Origin: Defluviicoccus sp. | GTDB taxonomy: Bacteria > Pseudomonadota > Alphaproteobacteria > Rhodospirillales > Defluviicoccaceae | Length of the DNA: 64,000 bases | Reading direction: 5' to 3' | Assembly: GCA_029624735.1 (NCBI GenBank) | Contig: JARSSM010000007.1 | Location: 1 to 64,000 of the forward strand | In this document: positions 55,207-64,000 of the stretch, piece after piece | How the letters are laid out: every line of letters starts with the position of its first letter | Position numbering within the stretch: the stretch's first letter is position 1 | The notes under the pieces: generated by a model | Told to the model about the DNA's origin: nothing | Database searches by the model: none | The model's input: the letters and a program-made list of their open reading frames with translations, nothing else | Position numbers and translations under genes: made by a program

Positions 55207-56718
55207 ATGCTTTTCAACTCCTACGTCTTCATCTTCGCGTTCCTGCCAGCCGCCCTTGCCGGCTATTTCGCCCTTGGCCGGATCGGCTTCGGTGGCGCGA
55301 CCAAGCTCTGGCTGATCGGTGCCTCATGCCTTTTCTACGGCTGGTGGAGCGTTCCGTTCCTGGGGCTTCTGCTTGCAAGCATCGCCTTTAATTACGGCTG
55401 CGGCCAGGCAATCCGCCACTTGGTCCATGCCGAGCGGGCCCCGGTGCGCCTGGTCCTCACGCTCGCGATTGCCGCCAACCTGGGTGTGCTCGCCTGGTTC
55501 AAGTATGCAAGTTTCATCGTCGATAATCTTCGTGCCGTCAGCGGCCTAGATATTGAGGTTGGAGCCGTCGTTCTGCCGCTGGCGATCTCGTTTTATACCT
55601 TTCAACAGATCGCTTATTTGGTCGATTGCGCGCGGCGCCGCGTGGCCGAGCACGGTTTTCTCGATTACGCCTTGTTTGTCACTTTCTACCCACAATTGAT
55701 CGCCGGGCCGATCCTCCATCACAGCGAGATCATGCCGCAGTTCCGCCGCTCGCGGCACCGTTTCCGCCACGAGGACTTCGCTGCGGGCGTCGCCTTCTTT
55801 GTCATTGGTCTGGTCAAGAAGGTCGTGCTCGCCGATTCGGTGAGCGCGCTTGCCGACCCTGTGTTCCGGAGCGGCGCCGGCGCGTCGTATGGTTGTCTGG
55901 AGGCCTGGATCGCCGTCCTCGCCGTAAGCGTGCGGATTTACTTCGACTTTTCCGGCTACTCGGACATGGCGGTGGGGCTAGCGCGCATGCTCGGCGTCCG
56001 CCTCCCCTACAACTTCAACTCGCCCTACCAGGCGGTCTCGATGATCGATTTCTGGCGCCGCTGGCACATCACGCTATCGCGCTTCCTGCGCGACTATGTC
56101 TACATCCCGCTCGGCGGCAATCGGCGCGGGCCCGGCCGGCGCTACCTCAACCTGGTGGCGACGATGCTGTTGGGCGGGCTGTGGCACGGCGCCGGCTGGA
56201 CGTTCGTCGTCTGGGGCGGCCTGCACGGGCTCTATCTGCTCATCAATCACGCTTGGCAGGCGCTGCAGCGGCGCCTCGCCGGCACGGCGTGGGCACGGCA
56301 GCTGCCTGCACCGGCGGGCCGAATGCTGACGCTGGCAGCGGTCGTGGTCGCTTGGGTCTTTTTCCACGCCGCAAGCTTCGAGCAGGCGCTCAGTGTGCTG
56401 GGCGCCATGGCCGGGCGCGGTGGTGACGGACCGCTGCTGCACGGCTGGGTGTTCGCGGAACTTGCCCGCGGCGGCCGCCCAGCGGTCGATGTAGAGGCGC
56501 GGCTGCTTGTGCTTCTGCTCGCCACCGCCATCGCCCTGTTCGCGCCGAACACGCAAGCGATGATCGACGGCCGGGCGACTCTTGCGACCGCGGGCCGGCC
56601 GGCGGCTTGGTTTGCCTGGCGCCCCTCGGCTGCATGGGCCGGCGTGCTGGTGCTCGCCTTCCTGTTCACGCTCACCCAGATGTCGAAGGTCAAGGCGTTC
56701 ATCTATTTCCAATTCTGA
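55207..56718 (+). CDS. MBOAT-family O-acyltransferase (AlgI-like)
   Basis: A 503-residue multi-span protein of the membrane-bound O-acyltransferase family, AlgI type, which carries acetyl groups across the membrane for polysaccharide acetylation. The conserved blocks are FDFSGYSDMAVGLARMLG, SMIDFWRRWHITLSRFLRDY and LLGGLWHGAGWTFVVWGGLHG with the essential histidine near residue 325. It follows the SGNH-like gene by 26 bases, which supports a two-protein O-acetylation unit acting on the product of the WecG-like enzyme or another glycan. Confidence 0.93.
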   Translation: MLFNSYVFIFAFLPAALAGYFALGRIGFGGATKLWLIGASCLFYGWWSVPFLGLLLASIAFNYGCGQAIRHLVHAERAPVRLVLTLAIAANLGVLAWFKYASFIVDNLRAVSGLDIEVGAVVLPLAISFYTFQQIAYLVDCARRRVAEHGFLDYALFVTFYPQLIAGPILHHSEIMPQFRRSRHRFRHEDFAAGVAFFVIGLVKKVVLADSVSALADPVFRSGAGASYGCLEAWIAVLAVSVRIYFDFSGYSDMAVGLARMLGVRLPYNFNSPYQAVSMIDFWRRWHITLSRFLRDYVYIPLGGNRRGPGRRYLNLVATMLLGGLWHGAGWTFVVWGGLHGLYLLINHAWQALQRRLAGTAWARQLPAPAGRMLTLAAVVVAWVFFHAASFEQALSVLGAMAGRGGDGPLLHGWVFAELARGGRPAVDVEARLLVLLLATAIALFAPNTQAMIDGRATLATAGRPAAWFAWRPSAAWAGVLVLAFLFTLTQMSKVKAFIYFQF

Positions 56719-56829
56719 GTGGCGAAGCGGCGCGCCTGCAAGGAGCCGGGCGTTGCCGTGCGCAGGATATCCGGCTAACGTCGCAGTCATCCTGCGCGAA
56801 CGCACGTGCCGCCGCCGCGCATGACGAAC

Positions 56830-56917
56830 GGAGGGATGGCCGAGCGGTCTAAGGCGCACGCCTGGAGAGCGTGTTCACCGAAAGGTGTCGTGGGTTCGAA
56901 TCCCACTCCCTCCGCCA
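56830..56917 (+). tRNA. tRNA-Ser (anticodon GGA)
   Basis: An 88-nt class II tRNA. The acceptor stem GGAGGGA (56830-56836) pairs with TCCCTCC (56907-56913); the anticodon stem CACGC/GCGTG frames the loop CTGGAGA with anticodon GGA; there is a variable arm, the T-loop GGTTCGAATCC, and a genomic CCA. It reads UCC/UCU serine codons. A defence operon begins 350 bases further on, so this tRNA may be an integration target. Confidence 0.97.
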
Positions 56918-57269
56918 AGTCGTTTGCGCCGTAAGGTCTCCGTCGCCGTCCGCGCCGCCGAAAAACGCCAGGAAACGCGCGCTTTTGGGCGAAAAGCTGT
57001 TGACCTCGCAGGCGCCCGGAAGGGCCAAGTTCCTCTCTCTCCGGCCCGTCTTCTCCAAAGCTCCTGACTTCGCCCAAACAGTACGGATTTCTAAGGCATT
57101 GATTTAACGCGCTTATTCGGCGTGGGAAATCCGTACTTTCGGAAGTTCGCTCGGATGGGCGATATGGTCCTGAGGGCAACTTCGGCGATGCAGTCGTAGA
57201 TTCTCGGAAGTTCTTCTTAAGGACCATCCTGCCGTCTGACACCCGGGAGTTGACCTTTCGAAGGAACGC
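56918..57269. other. Repeat-rich tRNA/BREX junction
   Basis: These 352 bases between the tRNA and the BREX operon hold no credible gene. Visible structures are a perfect 12-bp inverted repeat (AGTACGGATTTC at 57080-57091 and GAAATCCGTACT at 57126-57137, 34-base loop), an 8-bp inverted repeat (ATGGTCCT 57164-57171 / AGGACCAT 57220-57227), and the decamer TCGGAAGTTC directly repeated at 57139-57148 and 57204-57213. Base composition is lower in GC from about 57070 on. Confidence 0.6.
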
Positions 57270-58007
57270 CTAAGACGCGATTTCGACGAAATCCGTTTGA
57301 TCCCCCTGGCGATGAAACTGAAGACGTGGGCTTCTGCTCAGCCAGTTCGAATGCGCGCGGAGATCGAACGGAAACAGCGACGAGTGCGAGAGCAGGTGTG
57401 ATACGTGCAGGCCGCGGCCCAAACCGGTAAGCAAGCCCATCAGCAGTAGCTCGGCGGCATCTCCACTTACTTTCGTCTGTGCCCGCTGAGGCAGGTATTG
57501 CCCGCGAACGCTGCCGTCGCGCAGTGCCCCCCATTGAACCATCGAGCGCAGGATCCGCTGCGTTGCTCGCGGAAGTGTCGAGCGGTCTCCCCACGCATCA
57601 AGCATCCTGCGGACAATCTGAGACAAGGTTACGTCGCTGTTCATGGTGATCAGCTTTCCGGCGTTCGTGGCAACGTCCAAGAAGAACGGATAGGCGACCA
57701 TCATCATCGCCCAGTGGATCGGCAAACGCTCACTCGCCGCAGCGTCGAGGTACAGCTTGAGAGCACCTTCGCGGATTTTTCGAGCCTCATCGGGAATAGT
57801 AAGCCATATGCGGGAAAGAACCGTCACAGTCTTTCCGCGAGCATCATGGATCGAGTTCCCGGCAAGAACTCCATCGAGCAAACGCCAGACATAATCCCGA
57901 GCCTCCTGGGCCGACGCGCCTGCGGCAGCTTGACCGGCAATGGCGTCGAGCCAGGAGAGCTCAATCCTTCGATCGAACCCGATATGTCTGCGAGCAACTT
58001 CGGTCAT
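57270..58007 (-). CDS. brxA: BREX type 3 terminal gene, BrxA-position protein
   Basis: A 245-residue protein following pglZ with a four-base overlap (ATGA). It has the shape of the small helical BrxA (DUF1819-like) proteins that end BREX operons: LDAIAGQAAAGASAQEARDYVWRLLDG and RMLDAWGDRSTLPRATQRILRSM appear in sequence. I assign it mainly by position and size, so brxA is provisional. It reads toward the tRNA. Confidence 0.6.
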   Translation of the reverse strand: MTEVARRHIGFDRRIELSWLDAIAGQAAAGASAQEARDYVWRLLDGVLAGNSIHDARGKTVTVLSRIWLTIPDEARKIREGALKLYLDAAASERLPIHWAMMMVAYPFFLDVATNAGKLITMNSDVTLSQIVRRMLDAWGDRSTLPRATQRILRSMVQWGALRDGSVRGQYLPQRAQTKVSGDAAELLLMGLLTGLGRGLHVSHLLSHSSLFPFDLRAHSNWLSRSPRLQFHRQGDQTDFVEIAS

Positions 58008-60055
58008 GCGCGTTCAACGATCCGAACAAACGGCACGACGACCTCCTCAAGACTGATGCCGCCGTGGGCGACCGTTCGTTTCCCTTCGGCTATGAAGGCC
58101 CGACGCTGCGGCGCGATCAAGGCAAGATAGTCGTCCGGCAACCCCGTCGTCGGCCAGGGAACACAGCCCGGATAGAGCGAAGCGACGTCCATCCGCGTGC
58201 CGTCGTCGCGAAAAACATGAGCGCGTTCACCGCGCTCGTCCGCGCACAGTCCGACGTTGGGCTTGCCGATCCCTTCTCCCTCGATATTCCCGTGGTCGGC
58301 GGTCAGATAGACCTCGAAACCCGCATCGACCAGCATGTCAACGAGGTTCCATAGGGACCCGCGCTGAGCCCAATGCAGGACGCTGGCGTGGAGCCCGTCG
58401 GTTCCGGTGACGGTGCCGTGAAGCATCTGGTCAACAGTGCCGACGACGATGCCCGCCACTCGGCACTTTCCGGTCGCAACCCCAGCACGCGCGCGCGCGA
58501 GGAAGTCATCGTCGTGTTCCTGGCTCTTCTGGCAAACGTACGCGACCTCGTTTCGGCGCAATCCACGATCCTCCCAGAACCGCGACCATTGCCGAGGTTC
58601 CTTCTGCGTCGTTCCGATGCTCGTCGCGAAGAAGAAGGGGGGATCGCCTGCGAAGATGGACTGACGCGACACCGCGGTGAGCGTCGGCACCCAGGCGAAC
58701 ACGGCGCCGTCTTCGGCTGACCAGCGTCTCGCCGAAAGCGACTGACGCGCCACGATCCACTGATCGATGGCAAGGCCGTCGATGACCACCAGCGCACGTC
58801 GACCGCCCCCGCCGTCCGCACCGAGACCATGGGCCAGGAAGTGCGGAACCTGGTGGACCATGACCGGGCGCGGCAGGTAGGCGAGGCTGTGTAACGAAGC
58901 GTAGTGGACGTCGAGCCAGTCGGCAAACGTCTGCTCGATGCCCTCATGGAGCCGGTCGACGCGTTGGGACTGCGTTTCGCCGAGCGCCGATGGCGCAGCC
59001 CAACGAAGCGCTACGATCTCCGCCCATCGATACGCGGTCTGCAACCATTGCGTATGCACCGCTTGCCGGTCGGGAAGGTCTCTCTCCAGGAGTGCAACAA
59101 GCTTATCCAGTCGATCGAGGTTGTCCGCGGCGCCAGCGCCGTCGACGCCGGCGGCCATCCAGGTTCCGCGAACTGCCGCCTTGGCCACCGTGGTGGTCGG
59201 CGCCAGCATGCCTTCGGTGAAGAGGTTGTCGACGTAGACGCGGACATCGTCGTGGTCGAAGGGGAGATCCGACGGTCCGCCGTATCGGAGATCGTAGGGT
59301 TCCGGCGTTTCTCTCAAGCCGCGTTCGCTTGCGATGACCCGTTGCAGGTAGATTGGCCAGCGCTCCTGCAGGAACTCGAAGAAGCTGACGCGGCTTCGTA
59401 CGAGCTGATCGAGTGGCCAGTCTCGCCACTGTCCCGTCGCCTGGAGCAGATGGATCAGCCGATCGTCGAGCGACGATGGAAACACCCGGCCGCGATAGTG
59501 CCGCCGAAGCAGCATTCGCAGCAGATCGGCGGCGCTCTTGATCAGCGCCGGGTCGACTTCGAACACGTGCCTCAGCACGAAATCCCGGGTCGCATTCTCA
59601 CCCAGGCACCCCGGCTGATGCAGGTGCTGGGCCGCGAACAGCGAATCGAGATCGCTGCGATCGAGTTCATCGACGACATGAGGTGCTAGCGTCGGGAACA
59701 ATTCGGCCAGGCTGAAGGTCAACAACCGGCAGTCGCGCCGCGCCTGGTCGAGGAGATCGAAAGGCAAGCTGGAGACATCGGCGGTCGATGCGCGCAGCAG
59801 CACGACAAGGTTGGTCGTCTCGCCTGCGTCCCAGTGCTGGCGGAAACGCCGCTCGTAGGCGTAGCGAAACGCGACATGGTCCTCGAACGGGACGATCTCG
59901 AAGCCGCGCTGGCGAATGCCGTCGACGATCCCCTGTTCGGCGAGCAGCCGGTCGGGATCGGCAACCACGGTCAACCGCGCCACCGCCGCGATCTCCGGCG
60001 TGAACTGGGCGAGGATGGGCTCGCGCCACCCGGAAAGGCCGCTCGATGCGTTCAT
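58004..60055 (-). CDS. pglZ: BREX type 3 phosphatase-domain protein PglZ
   Basis: A 683-residue PglZ protein, the core BREX component of the alkaline-phosphatase superfamily. The metal-site aspartate lies in LVVIDGLAID near residue 423, and TADHGNIEGEG near 587 gives the second metal-binding block; STADVSSLPFDLL and LRMLLRRHYRGRVFP are earlier family-like segments. Start at 60055 (MNASSGL) overlaps the helicase stop by four bases (ATGA). Together with the helicase and methyltransferase it identifies BREX type 3. Confidence 0.88.
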   Translation of the reverse strand: MNASSGLSGWREPILAQFTPEIAAVARLTVVADPDRLLAEQGIVDGIRQRGFEIVPFEDHVAFRYAYERRFRQHWDAGETTNLVVLLRASTADVSSLPFDLLDQARRDCRLLTFSLAELFPTLAPHVVDELDRSDLDSLFAAQHLHQPGCLGENATRDFVLRHVFEVDPALIKSAADLLRMLLRRHYRGRVFPSSLDDRLIHLLQATGQWRDWPLDQLVRSRVSFFEFLQERWPIYLQRVIASERGLRETPEPYDLRYGGPSDLPFDHDDVRVYVDNLFTEGMLAPTTTVAKAAVRGTWMAAGVDGAGAADNLDRLDKLVALLERDLPDRQAVHTQWLQTAYRWAEIVALRWAAPSALGETQSQRVDRLHEGIEQTFADWLDVHYASLHSLAYLPRPVMVHQVPHFLAHGLGADGGGGRRALVVIDGLAIDQWIVARQSLSARRWSAEDGAVFAWVPTLTAVSRQSIFAGDPPFFFATSIGTTQKEPRQWSRFWEDRGLRRNEVAYVCQKSQEHDDDFLARARAGVATGKCRVAGIVVGTVDQMLHGTVTGTDGLHASVLHWAQRGSLWNLVDMLVDAGFEVYLTADHGNIEGEGIGKPNVGLCADERGERAHVFRDDGTRMDVASLYPGCVPWPTTGLPDDYLALIAPQRRAFIAEGKRTVAHGGISLEEVVVPFVRIVERA

Positions 60056-62871
60056 TGGCCGGCGCCGTCCTTTCGGACCCGCAGCAGCATCACCGCGGCC
60101 AGATCGGGCAGCGCCGCCTCCCGCGCCGCCAGCTCCGTCTGCCACGCTCGCTCCTCCTCAGCGAGTTGCTTCAGCCGATGCGCCCGCACCTGCGGCAACC
60201 CGAGCCGCGCGATCGCGCGCTTGCGCGACGCAAAGCCCAGAATGCCCTTCCGGCGCTCGCGTTCAACACTCTCGCGATGGGAAGCGGCAAGCTCATCGAA
60301 GACCGAGGCACCCTGCGCCTCGGCCGCCCGCCGGCATCGTTGGTATGCGTCGGCGGCATCCGATCCGTCCAGGTCGCCGTCGTCACGCGTGATGCCTGCG
60401 GGCAAATCGATCAACCGGTCCCAGATCGTCCGCGCCGTCGGCCCCAAGACGCGGCCGTCGTCGCACACGAATAGCGGGAAGAAGCGCTGCTCGCGGCCGG
60501 TGGTTGTTTGCAGGCTGACGCGCCACAGCGACCACAGGCCGCCGATCTTGTCCGACACATCCGGGACGCGGATCGCCGGCACCGGCTGGCCCGGAGCAAA
60601 CACCGGCAGCTGCGCGGTCAGGCCGCGAACGCGATCGTCTTCCAGGGTCAGGTGAACGGCGCCGGGACGCTCGCTTTCGTCACGGGCGAAGACGGCGCCG
60701 CGGATCTCATGGCCGTCCGGCCAGCGCAACGTGTAGCCGAGCCGCTCGCGCCGGACGGCCGCACCGCGATCCTCGTGACTGCGCAGGTGCTCCAGCGTCA
60801 TGCGCTCGGTCCAATAAGGGATCTGATGTCCCGCGATCCGCTGCGCCGCGCCGGGATCGAGATGTGCCCCACCGCTGAACAGACGCGAGCCGGCGCGGGC
60901 TTCCTCGGCGCGGCGGCGGATCTCCTCGGCGACGGCAAGCGCGCGGCTCTCGGCTTCCTCGGGCGACAGGATCGCCTGCGCGAACAGGCTCTCGAACGGC
61001 ACGCCGCTCTCCTCGGAGTCGAGAACGTCGGCGAGCTTGTCGACGCCGAACTCGTCCAGGATCCGCTGCAGCTTTTCTTCCAGCACCTCGCGCACGCGCA
61101 GCTCGACGGTGTCCTCCAAAGCGAAGTTCAGCGCCCGCACGACGTGCTTCTGGCCGATGCGGTCGACGCGGCCGATGCGCTGCTCCAGCTTCATCGGGTT
61201 CCACGGCAGATCGTAGTTCACCACGACGTGGCAGAACTGCAGGTTCAGGCCCTCGCCGCCGGCATCGGTCGAGATCAGGATCTGCGCGTCACCGGCAAAC
61301 GTCCGCTGCACCTGCCGGCGCTCCTCCAGATCCATCGATCCGTTGAGGCAGACGACGGCGAAGCCGCGCTGTCCGAGGAACTCCGCCAGCATCGTCTGCG
61401 TCGGCACGAACTCGGTGAACACCAGCACCTTCAGCGCCGGATCGTCTTCCTCGCGTTTCAGCTGCTCGATCCGATCGAGCAGCGCTTGCGTCTTGATATC
61501 CGGACCGCGCGCCTCGCAACGCCGCGCCGCCGACAGCAGCAACTCGACCTCGGCGCGCTCGTCCTTGAGTTCCTTCAGCCGCGTCTTCAGGATCGTGTCC
61601 AGCTGCTCCTGGGCATCGAGGGACGACCAGTCCTCGGCGATGTCTTCCGGGAACAGCGAGAGTTGGCCCGATGGCAGCTGCAGTGCCTCAAGGCGCCGTT
61701 CCAGCGCCATCCGGATCGCCGCCGTCGAGGAGGTCACGAGCCGCTGCATCAGGATCATCAGGAAGCCGACTGCCGTCTGCTTCTCCTTCATTGCCCGGTT
61801 GTAGCCGTCGCGCACGTAGTCGGTGACGGCCTCGTACAGCGCCCGCTGCTCGCCGTGCGCTGCCCCCCAGTCGATCGGCACCAGCTGGGTGAACCGCGGC
61901 TTGAACAGCGGCTGGCCGTCGGCATCGATGGCGTGGCGTTTTTCCGTCCGAATGACCAGCGGCGTGACGGCGTCGCGCGAGATCGCTTCGTCGCCCGGCA
62001 GCACGTCGGCATCGAGGAAGCCGATCAGCCGGCGGAAGGCGTCGGATTTCCCCTGGTGCGGCGTCGCCGACAGCAGCAGCAGGTAGGGCGCGGCCTCGGC
62101 CAGCGCCTCGCCGAGCTTGAACCGCGCCACCTGCTCGCTCGATCCGCCCAGCCGGTGCGCCTCGTCGATGATGATCAGGTCCCAGCCGGCCGCCACCAGA
62201 TCCTCGAACCGCTCGCGGTTGTAGCGGGCGAGCTGCTCGCGGCTCCAGCCGCGGCGGGCATCCATGGGCTTGACCGAGTCGAGCGGGCAGATCACCTGGT
62301 CATGCAGCCGCCACAGGTTCTCGGCATCGTCGATGCCGCCCGCCTCGCGCAGGGCAGACAAGGCGCCGGGCAGCATCAACCGGAACGCCTCGCCGAAGTG
62401 GGTCTTCATCTCCGACTGCCACTGCAGCACCAGGCCGGCCGGGGCGACCACCAGGATGCGGCGTGCGAGCCCGCGGATCTTGAGTTCCCGCAAGATCAGC
62501 CCGGCCTCGATGGTCTTGCCGAGACCCACTTCGTCGGCAAGCAGGTAGCGCACCCGGTCGCCGCTCATCGCCCGCTGCAGGGCGTAGAGCTGATGCGGCA
62601 GCGGGATGACGCTGGCTTCCAGCGGCGCCACCAGGGCGTCGCGCTCCAGCGCATCGGCGATGCGGGCGGCGGCACTGGCGAACGACAGCCGGTGCAGCAG
62701 CCGCGCGTCGCTCGCCTCGATCGGCTTCAGCCGGCTTTCCGGCACGCGGACCGCCGCACCCCGGCGCGGCAGCCAGATCAGGCACGCCGTCTGCCCCCAC
62801 AGCCGTTCCGTCTCGACGATGCGGCAGGGCTCGTCGTGGTCGAGGCTGAGCCACCACTCGCCCGCCTGCAT
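60052..62871 (-). CDS. brxHII: BREX type 3 SNF2-family helicase BrxHII
   Basis: A 939-residue SNF2-like DNA translocase. Motif I DEVGLGKTIEAG is near residue 114, motif II DEAHR near 235, ATPHQGKSDAF is motif III, and C-terminal motifs V-VI include STDAGGEGLNLQF and EQRIGRVDRIGQ. The ATG at 62871 has GAGG six bases upstream; a TTG at 62883 would overlap the methyltransferase stop. This helicase follows PglXI in type 3 BREX systems and is absent from type 1. It is coupled to pglZ by a four-base overlap. Confidence 0.9.
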   Translation of the reverse strand: MQAGEWWLSLDHDEPCRIVETERLWGQTACLIWLPRRGAAVRVPESRLKPIEASDARLLHRLSFASAAARIADALERDALVAPLEASVIPLPHQLYALQRAMSGDRVRYLLADEVGLGKTIEAGLILRELKIRGLARRILVVAPAGLVLQWQSEMKTHFGEAFRLMLPGALSALREAGGIDDAENLWRLHDQVICPLDSVKPMDARRGWSREQLARYNRERFEDLVAAGWDLIIIDEAHRLGGSSEQVARFKLGEALAEAAPYLLLLSATPHQGKSDAFRRLIGFLDADVLPGDEAISRDAVTPLVIRTEKRHAIDADGQPLFKPRFTQLVPIDWGAAHGEQRALYEAVTDYVRDGYNRAMKEKQTAVGFLMILMQRLVTSSTAAIRMALERRLEALQLPSGQLSLFPEDIAEDWSSLDAQEQLDTILKTRLKELKDERAEVELLLSAARRCEARGPDIKTQALLDRIEQLKREEDDPALKVLVFTEFVPTQTMLAEFLGQRGFAVVCLNGSMDLEERRQVQRTFAGDAQILISTDAGGEGLNLQFCHVVVNYDLPWNPMKLEQRIGRVDRIGQKHVVRALNFALEDTVELRVREVLEEKLQRILDEFGVDKLADVLDSEESGVPFESLFAQAILSPEEAESRALAVAEEIRRRAEEARAGSRLFSGGAHLDPGAAQRIAGHQIPYWTERMTLEHLRSHEDRGAAVRRERLGYTLRWPDGHEIRGAVFARDESERPGAVHLTLEDDRVRGLTAQLPVFAPGQPVPAIRVPDVSDKIGGLWSLWRVSLQTTTGREQRFFPLFVCDDGRVLGPTARTIWDRLIDLPAGITRDDGDLDGSDAADAYQRCRRAAEAQGASVFDELAASHRESVERERRKGILGFASRKRAIARLGLPQVRAHRLKQLAEEERAWQTELAAREAALPDLAAVMLLRVRKDGAGQ

Positions 62872-62879
62872 CGCCCGCC

Positions 62880-64000
62880 TCAATCCACGCCGAGGCGCGT
62901 CCGCGCGACGTCGAGATACATCACCAGCTTGTCGTCCTCCTCGACCACCGCGTCCGGCAGCTTCGCCGCGACGTCGACGATGGTTTGGTAGTCTCTGGCG
63001 TCGTAGGCGGCCTTGAAACCGGCGCGCACGGCTTCGGCACGGAACAGCTTGATCTTGCGTTCCTTCGATTGCTTGTAGCCAACGAACTCGCTAAGCAGCG
63101 CCTTCTCGCGCAGCTTTTCGAGATCGATCTGCTTGGCCGGGTCGGGGACGTACCAGCGGTCCTTCGCCTTGGCGATGAGCGCCGGATCCTCCTTGTCCAG
63201 GTTGCGCAGCTCCTTGAAGTTGGTCGAGAGATAGCTGTGGATCTGGCTCGGCACCGGGCCAACGCCGTCGTAGTGCAGGAAGCCCTGCCGCAGCATTTCC
63301 TTCAGCTCGATCGTCTTCTCGTGCTTGGCCCAGGCTTGCAGTTCACGCATGAACGCCGGTTGCAGGTCCTGGAAGCTGCGCGGCTTCTGCTGAAGCGCCC
63401 GGCGCAGCCACTGGATGGCGGTCGCCTCATCGTGCACGAACAGTTCGAGCTGGCGCAGCTCCTCGATCGTCATCCGCTTGCGGTCGTACTCGACGATCTG
63501 GGTCGGCAAAAAGTACATGTCGTCCCGTTTGGGATAGCGCTGCTCCAGCCCGGCGAGGAACTCCGCCGTCGACAGCGGCACCAGCAATTCCCGCTGGACG
63601 TGGAAGGCGACCATCCGGTCGTGCAGCATCTGCGCCGTGCGCTCAGCGATGATTTCGGCGTGGCCGTTGCGGCCGGAAAACACCGGCACGTGCGCCAGAT
63701 GCTCGTTGACGAACGCCCAGGCGTTCTCGGGTGACGACGTCTTCAGCGCGAAGCGCTCGGCGAGCGCCACCGTCGGCTTGTAGGCGGAAATGACCAGATC
63801 CTGCTTGACGGCGGAGCTGGTCACCTGCCGGTAGGAGCCTTGCTGTTTGTCGAGGGTGCGAACGTCAGCGACAACAAAGCCTGCCGTCCCAAGGGCTTCT
63901 TGAATCGCCCTCCAAACTGAATTTCTAGAGTTACTGAAAACAACCGTCATCCACCGGCCGGGCTTCAGCACCCGGGCGTATTCGGCGAAGCACGCCCGCA
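62880..64000 (-). CDS. pglXI: BREX type 3 adenine methyltransferase PglXI (partial, C-terminal part)
   Basis: The right window edge cuts this gene; about 373 codons of its C-terminal part are present and the start is outside. Near the edge FAEYARVLKPGRWMTVVFSNS is the conserved post-catalytic strand of N6-adenine/cytosine-N4 methyltransferases; the catalytic D/NPPY motif would lie upstream, out of view. The assignment rests on this block and on its position directly before brxHII. The brxF and brxC ATPase genes would be expected further right. Confidence 0.75.
   Translation of the reverse strand, partial: RACFAEYARVLKPGRWMTVVFSNSRNSVWRAIQEALGTAGFVVADVRTLDKQQGSYRQVTSSAVKQDLVISAYKPTVALAERFALKTSSPENAWAFVNEHLAHVPVFSGRNGHAEIIAERTAQMLHDRMVAFHVQRELLVPLSTAEFLAGLEQRYPKRDDMYFLPTQIVEYDRKRMTIEELRQLELFVHDEATAIQWLRRALQQKPRSFQDLQPAFMRELQAWAKHEKTIELKEMLRQGFLHYDGVGPVPSQIHSYLSTNFKELRNLDKEDPALIAKAKDRWYVPDPAKQIDLEKLREKALLSEFVGYKQSKERKIKLFRAEAVRAGFKAAYDARDYQTIVDVAAKLPDAVVEEDDKLVMYLDVARTRLGVD

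Noticed and set aside
60508..62991. 827-codon plus-strand frame over the BREX helicase
   Set aside because: Its translation has no recognisable motif, while the minus-strand frame has complete SNF2 helicase motifs.
57270..64000. BREX-like operon as an undescribed defence system
   Set aside because: The PglZ, SNF2 helicase and methyltransferase order matches described BREX type 3, so it is reported for its location and not as a new system.

Overview
The window reads as high-GC chromosomal DNA from an alphaproteobacterium, most likely Rhodospirillales-like. I infer this from the DUF815 ATPase/yajC/secD/secF/Mth938-family gene order, a DUF1013 (TrcR-type) regulator, an RpoH with its RpoH box, and the ffs-dnaX-ybaB-recR block. 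Most of it is compact core genome on both strands; the accessory parts are the left edge, 44.4-46.0 kb and everything right of the tRNA-Ser at 56.8 kb.

Layout. 0-13.9 kb: an IS-end-like pair of direct repeats, DUF815 ATPase, the yajC-secD-secF-Mth938 operon, sodB, two catalytically degenerate squalene/phytoene-synthase-fold proteins, trmFO-uvrA and ssb. 13.9-17.5 kb: a long Hsp70-family protein with an FkbM methyltransferase. 17.6-22.5 kb: two convergent operons (dehydrogenase, PTPS-like protein, GT4 glycosyltransferase, SAM methyltransferase; creatininase-family amidohydrolase, RibD-type reductase) that look like an uncharacterised glycosylated pterin/pyrimidine pathway, followed by opgH, rpoH and folE. 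26-33 kb: a lipoprotein, a periplasmic protein, a ScpB-like decarboxylase and an RND efflux pair with a strong upstream operator. 33-41 kb: DUF475 protein, an intergenic palindromic repeat, trcR, a run of tandem hairpins with C-rich loops, a predicted Pho box and a 1247-residue fused phosphatase, then hldE.

41-49 kb: recR, ybaB, a CYTH protein, dnaX and the SRP RNA, then two toxin-antitoxin modules (ParE-like and hicBA), a 94-bp duplication, a WbuC-type cupin with cytochrome b561, and small envelope or STAS-like proteins. 48.5-53 kb: polyphosphate:AMP phosphotransferase, a mesaconyl-CoA C1-C4 transferase/hydratase pair and a c-type cytochrome. 53.2-56.7 kb: a WecG/TagA glycosyltransferase, an SGNH-like protein and an MBOAT acyltransferase, consistent with making and acetylating an exopolysaccharide. 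56.8-64 kb: tRNA-Ser(GGA), a repeat-rich junction, and a BREX type 3 phage-defence operon on the minus strand that runs off the right end inside the methyltransferase gene.

The most interesting unexplained items are the pterin-like cluster with a PTPS that lacks a zinc histidine and every cysteine, the phosphatase fusion with a ribosome-binding site and ATG exactly at the domain junction under a Pho box, and the C-loop hairpin run at 35.07-35.19 kb. All functional calls come from reading motifs by eye; no database search was possible.
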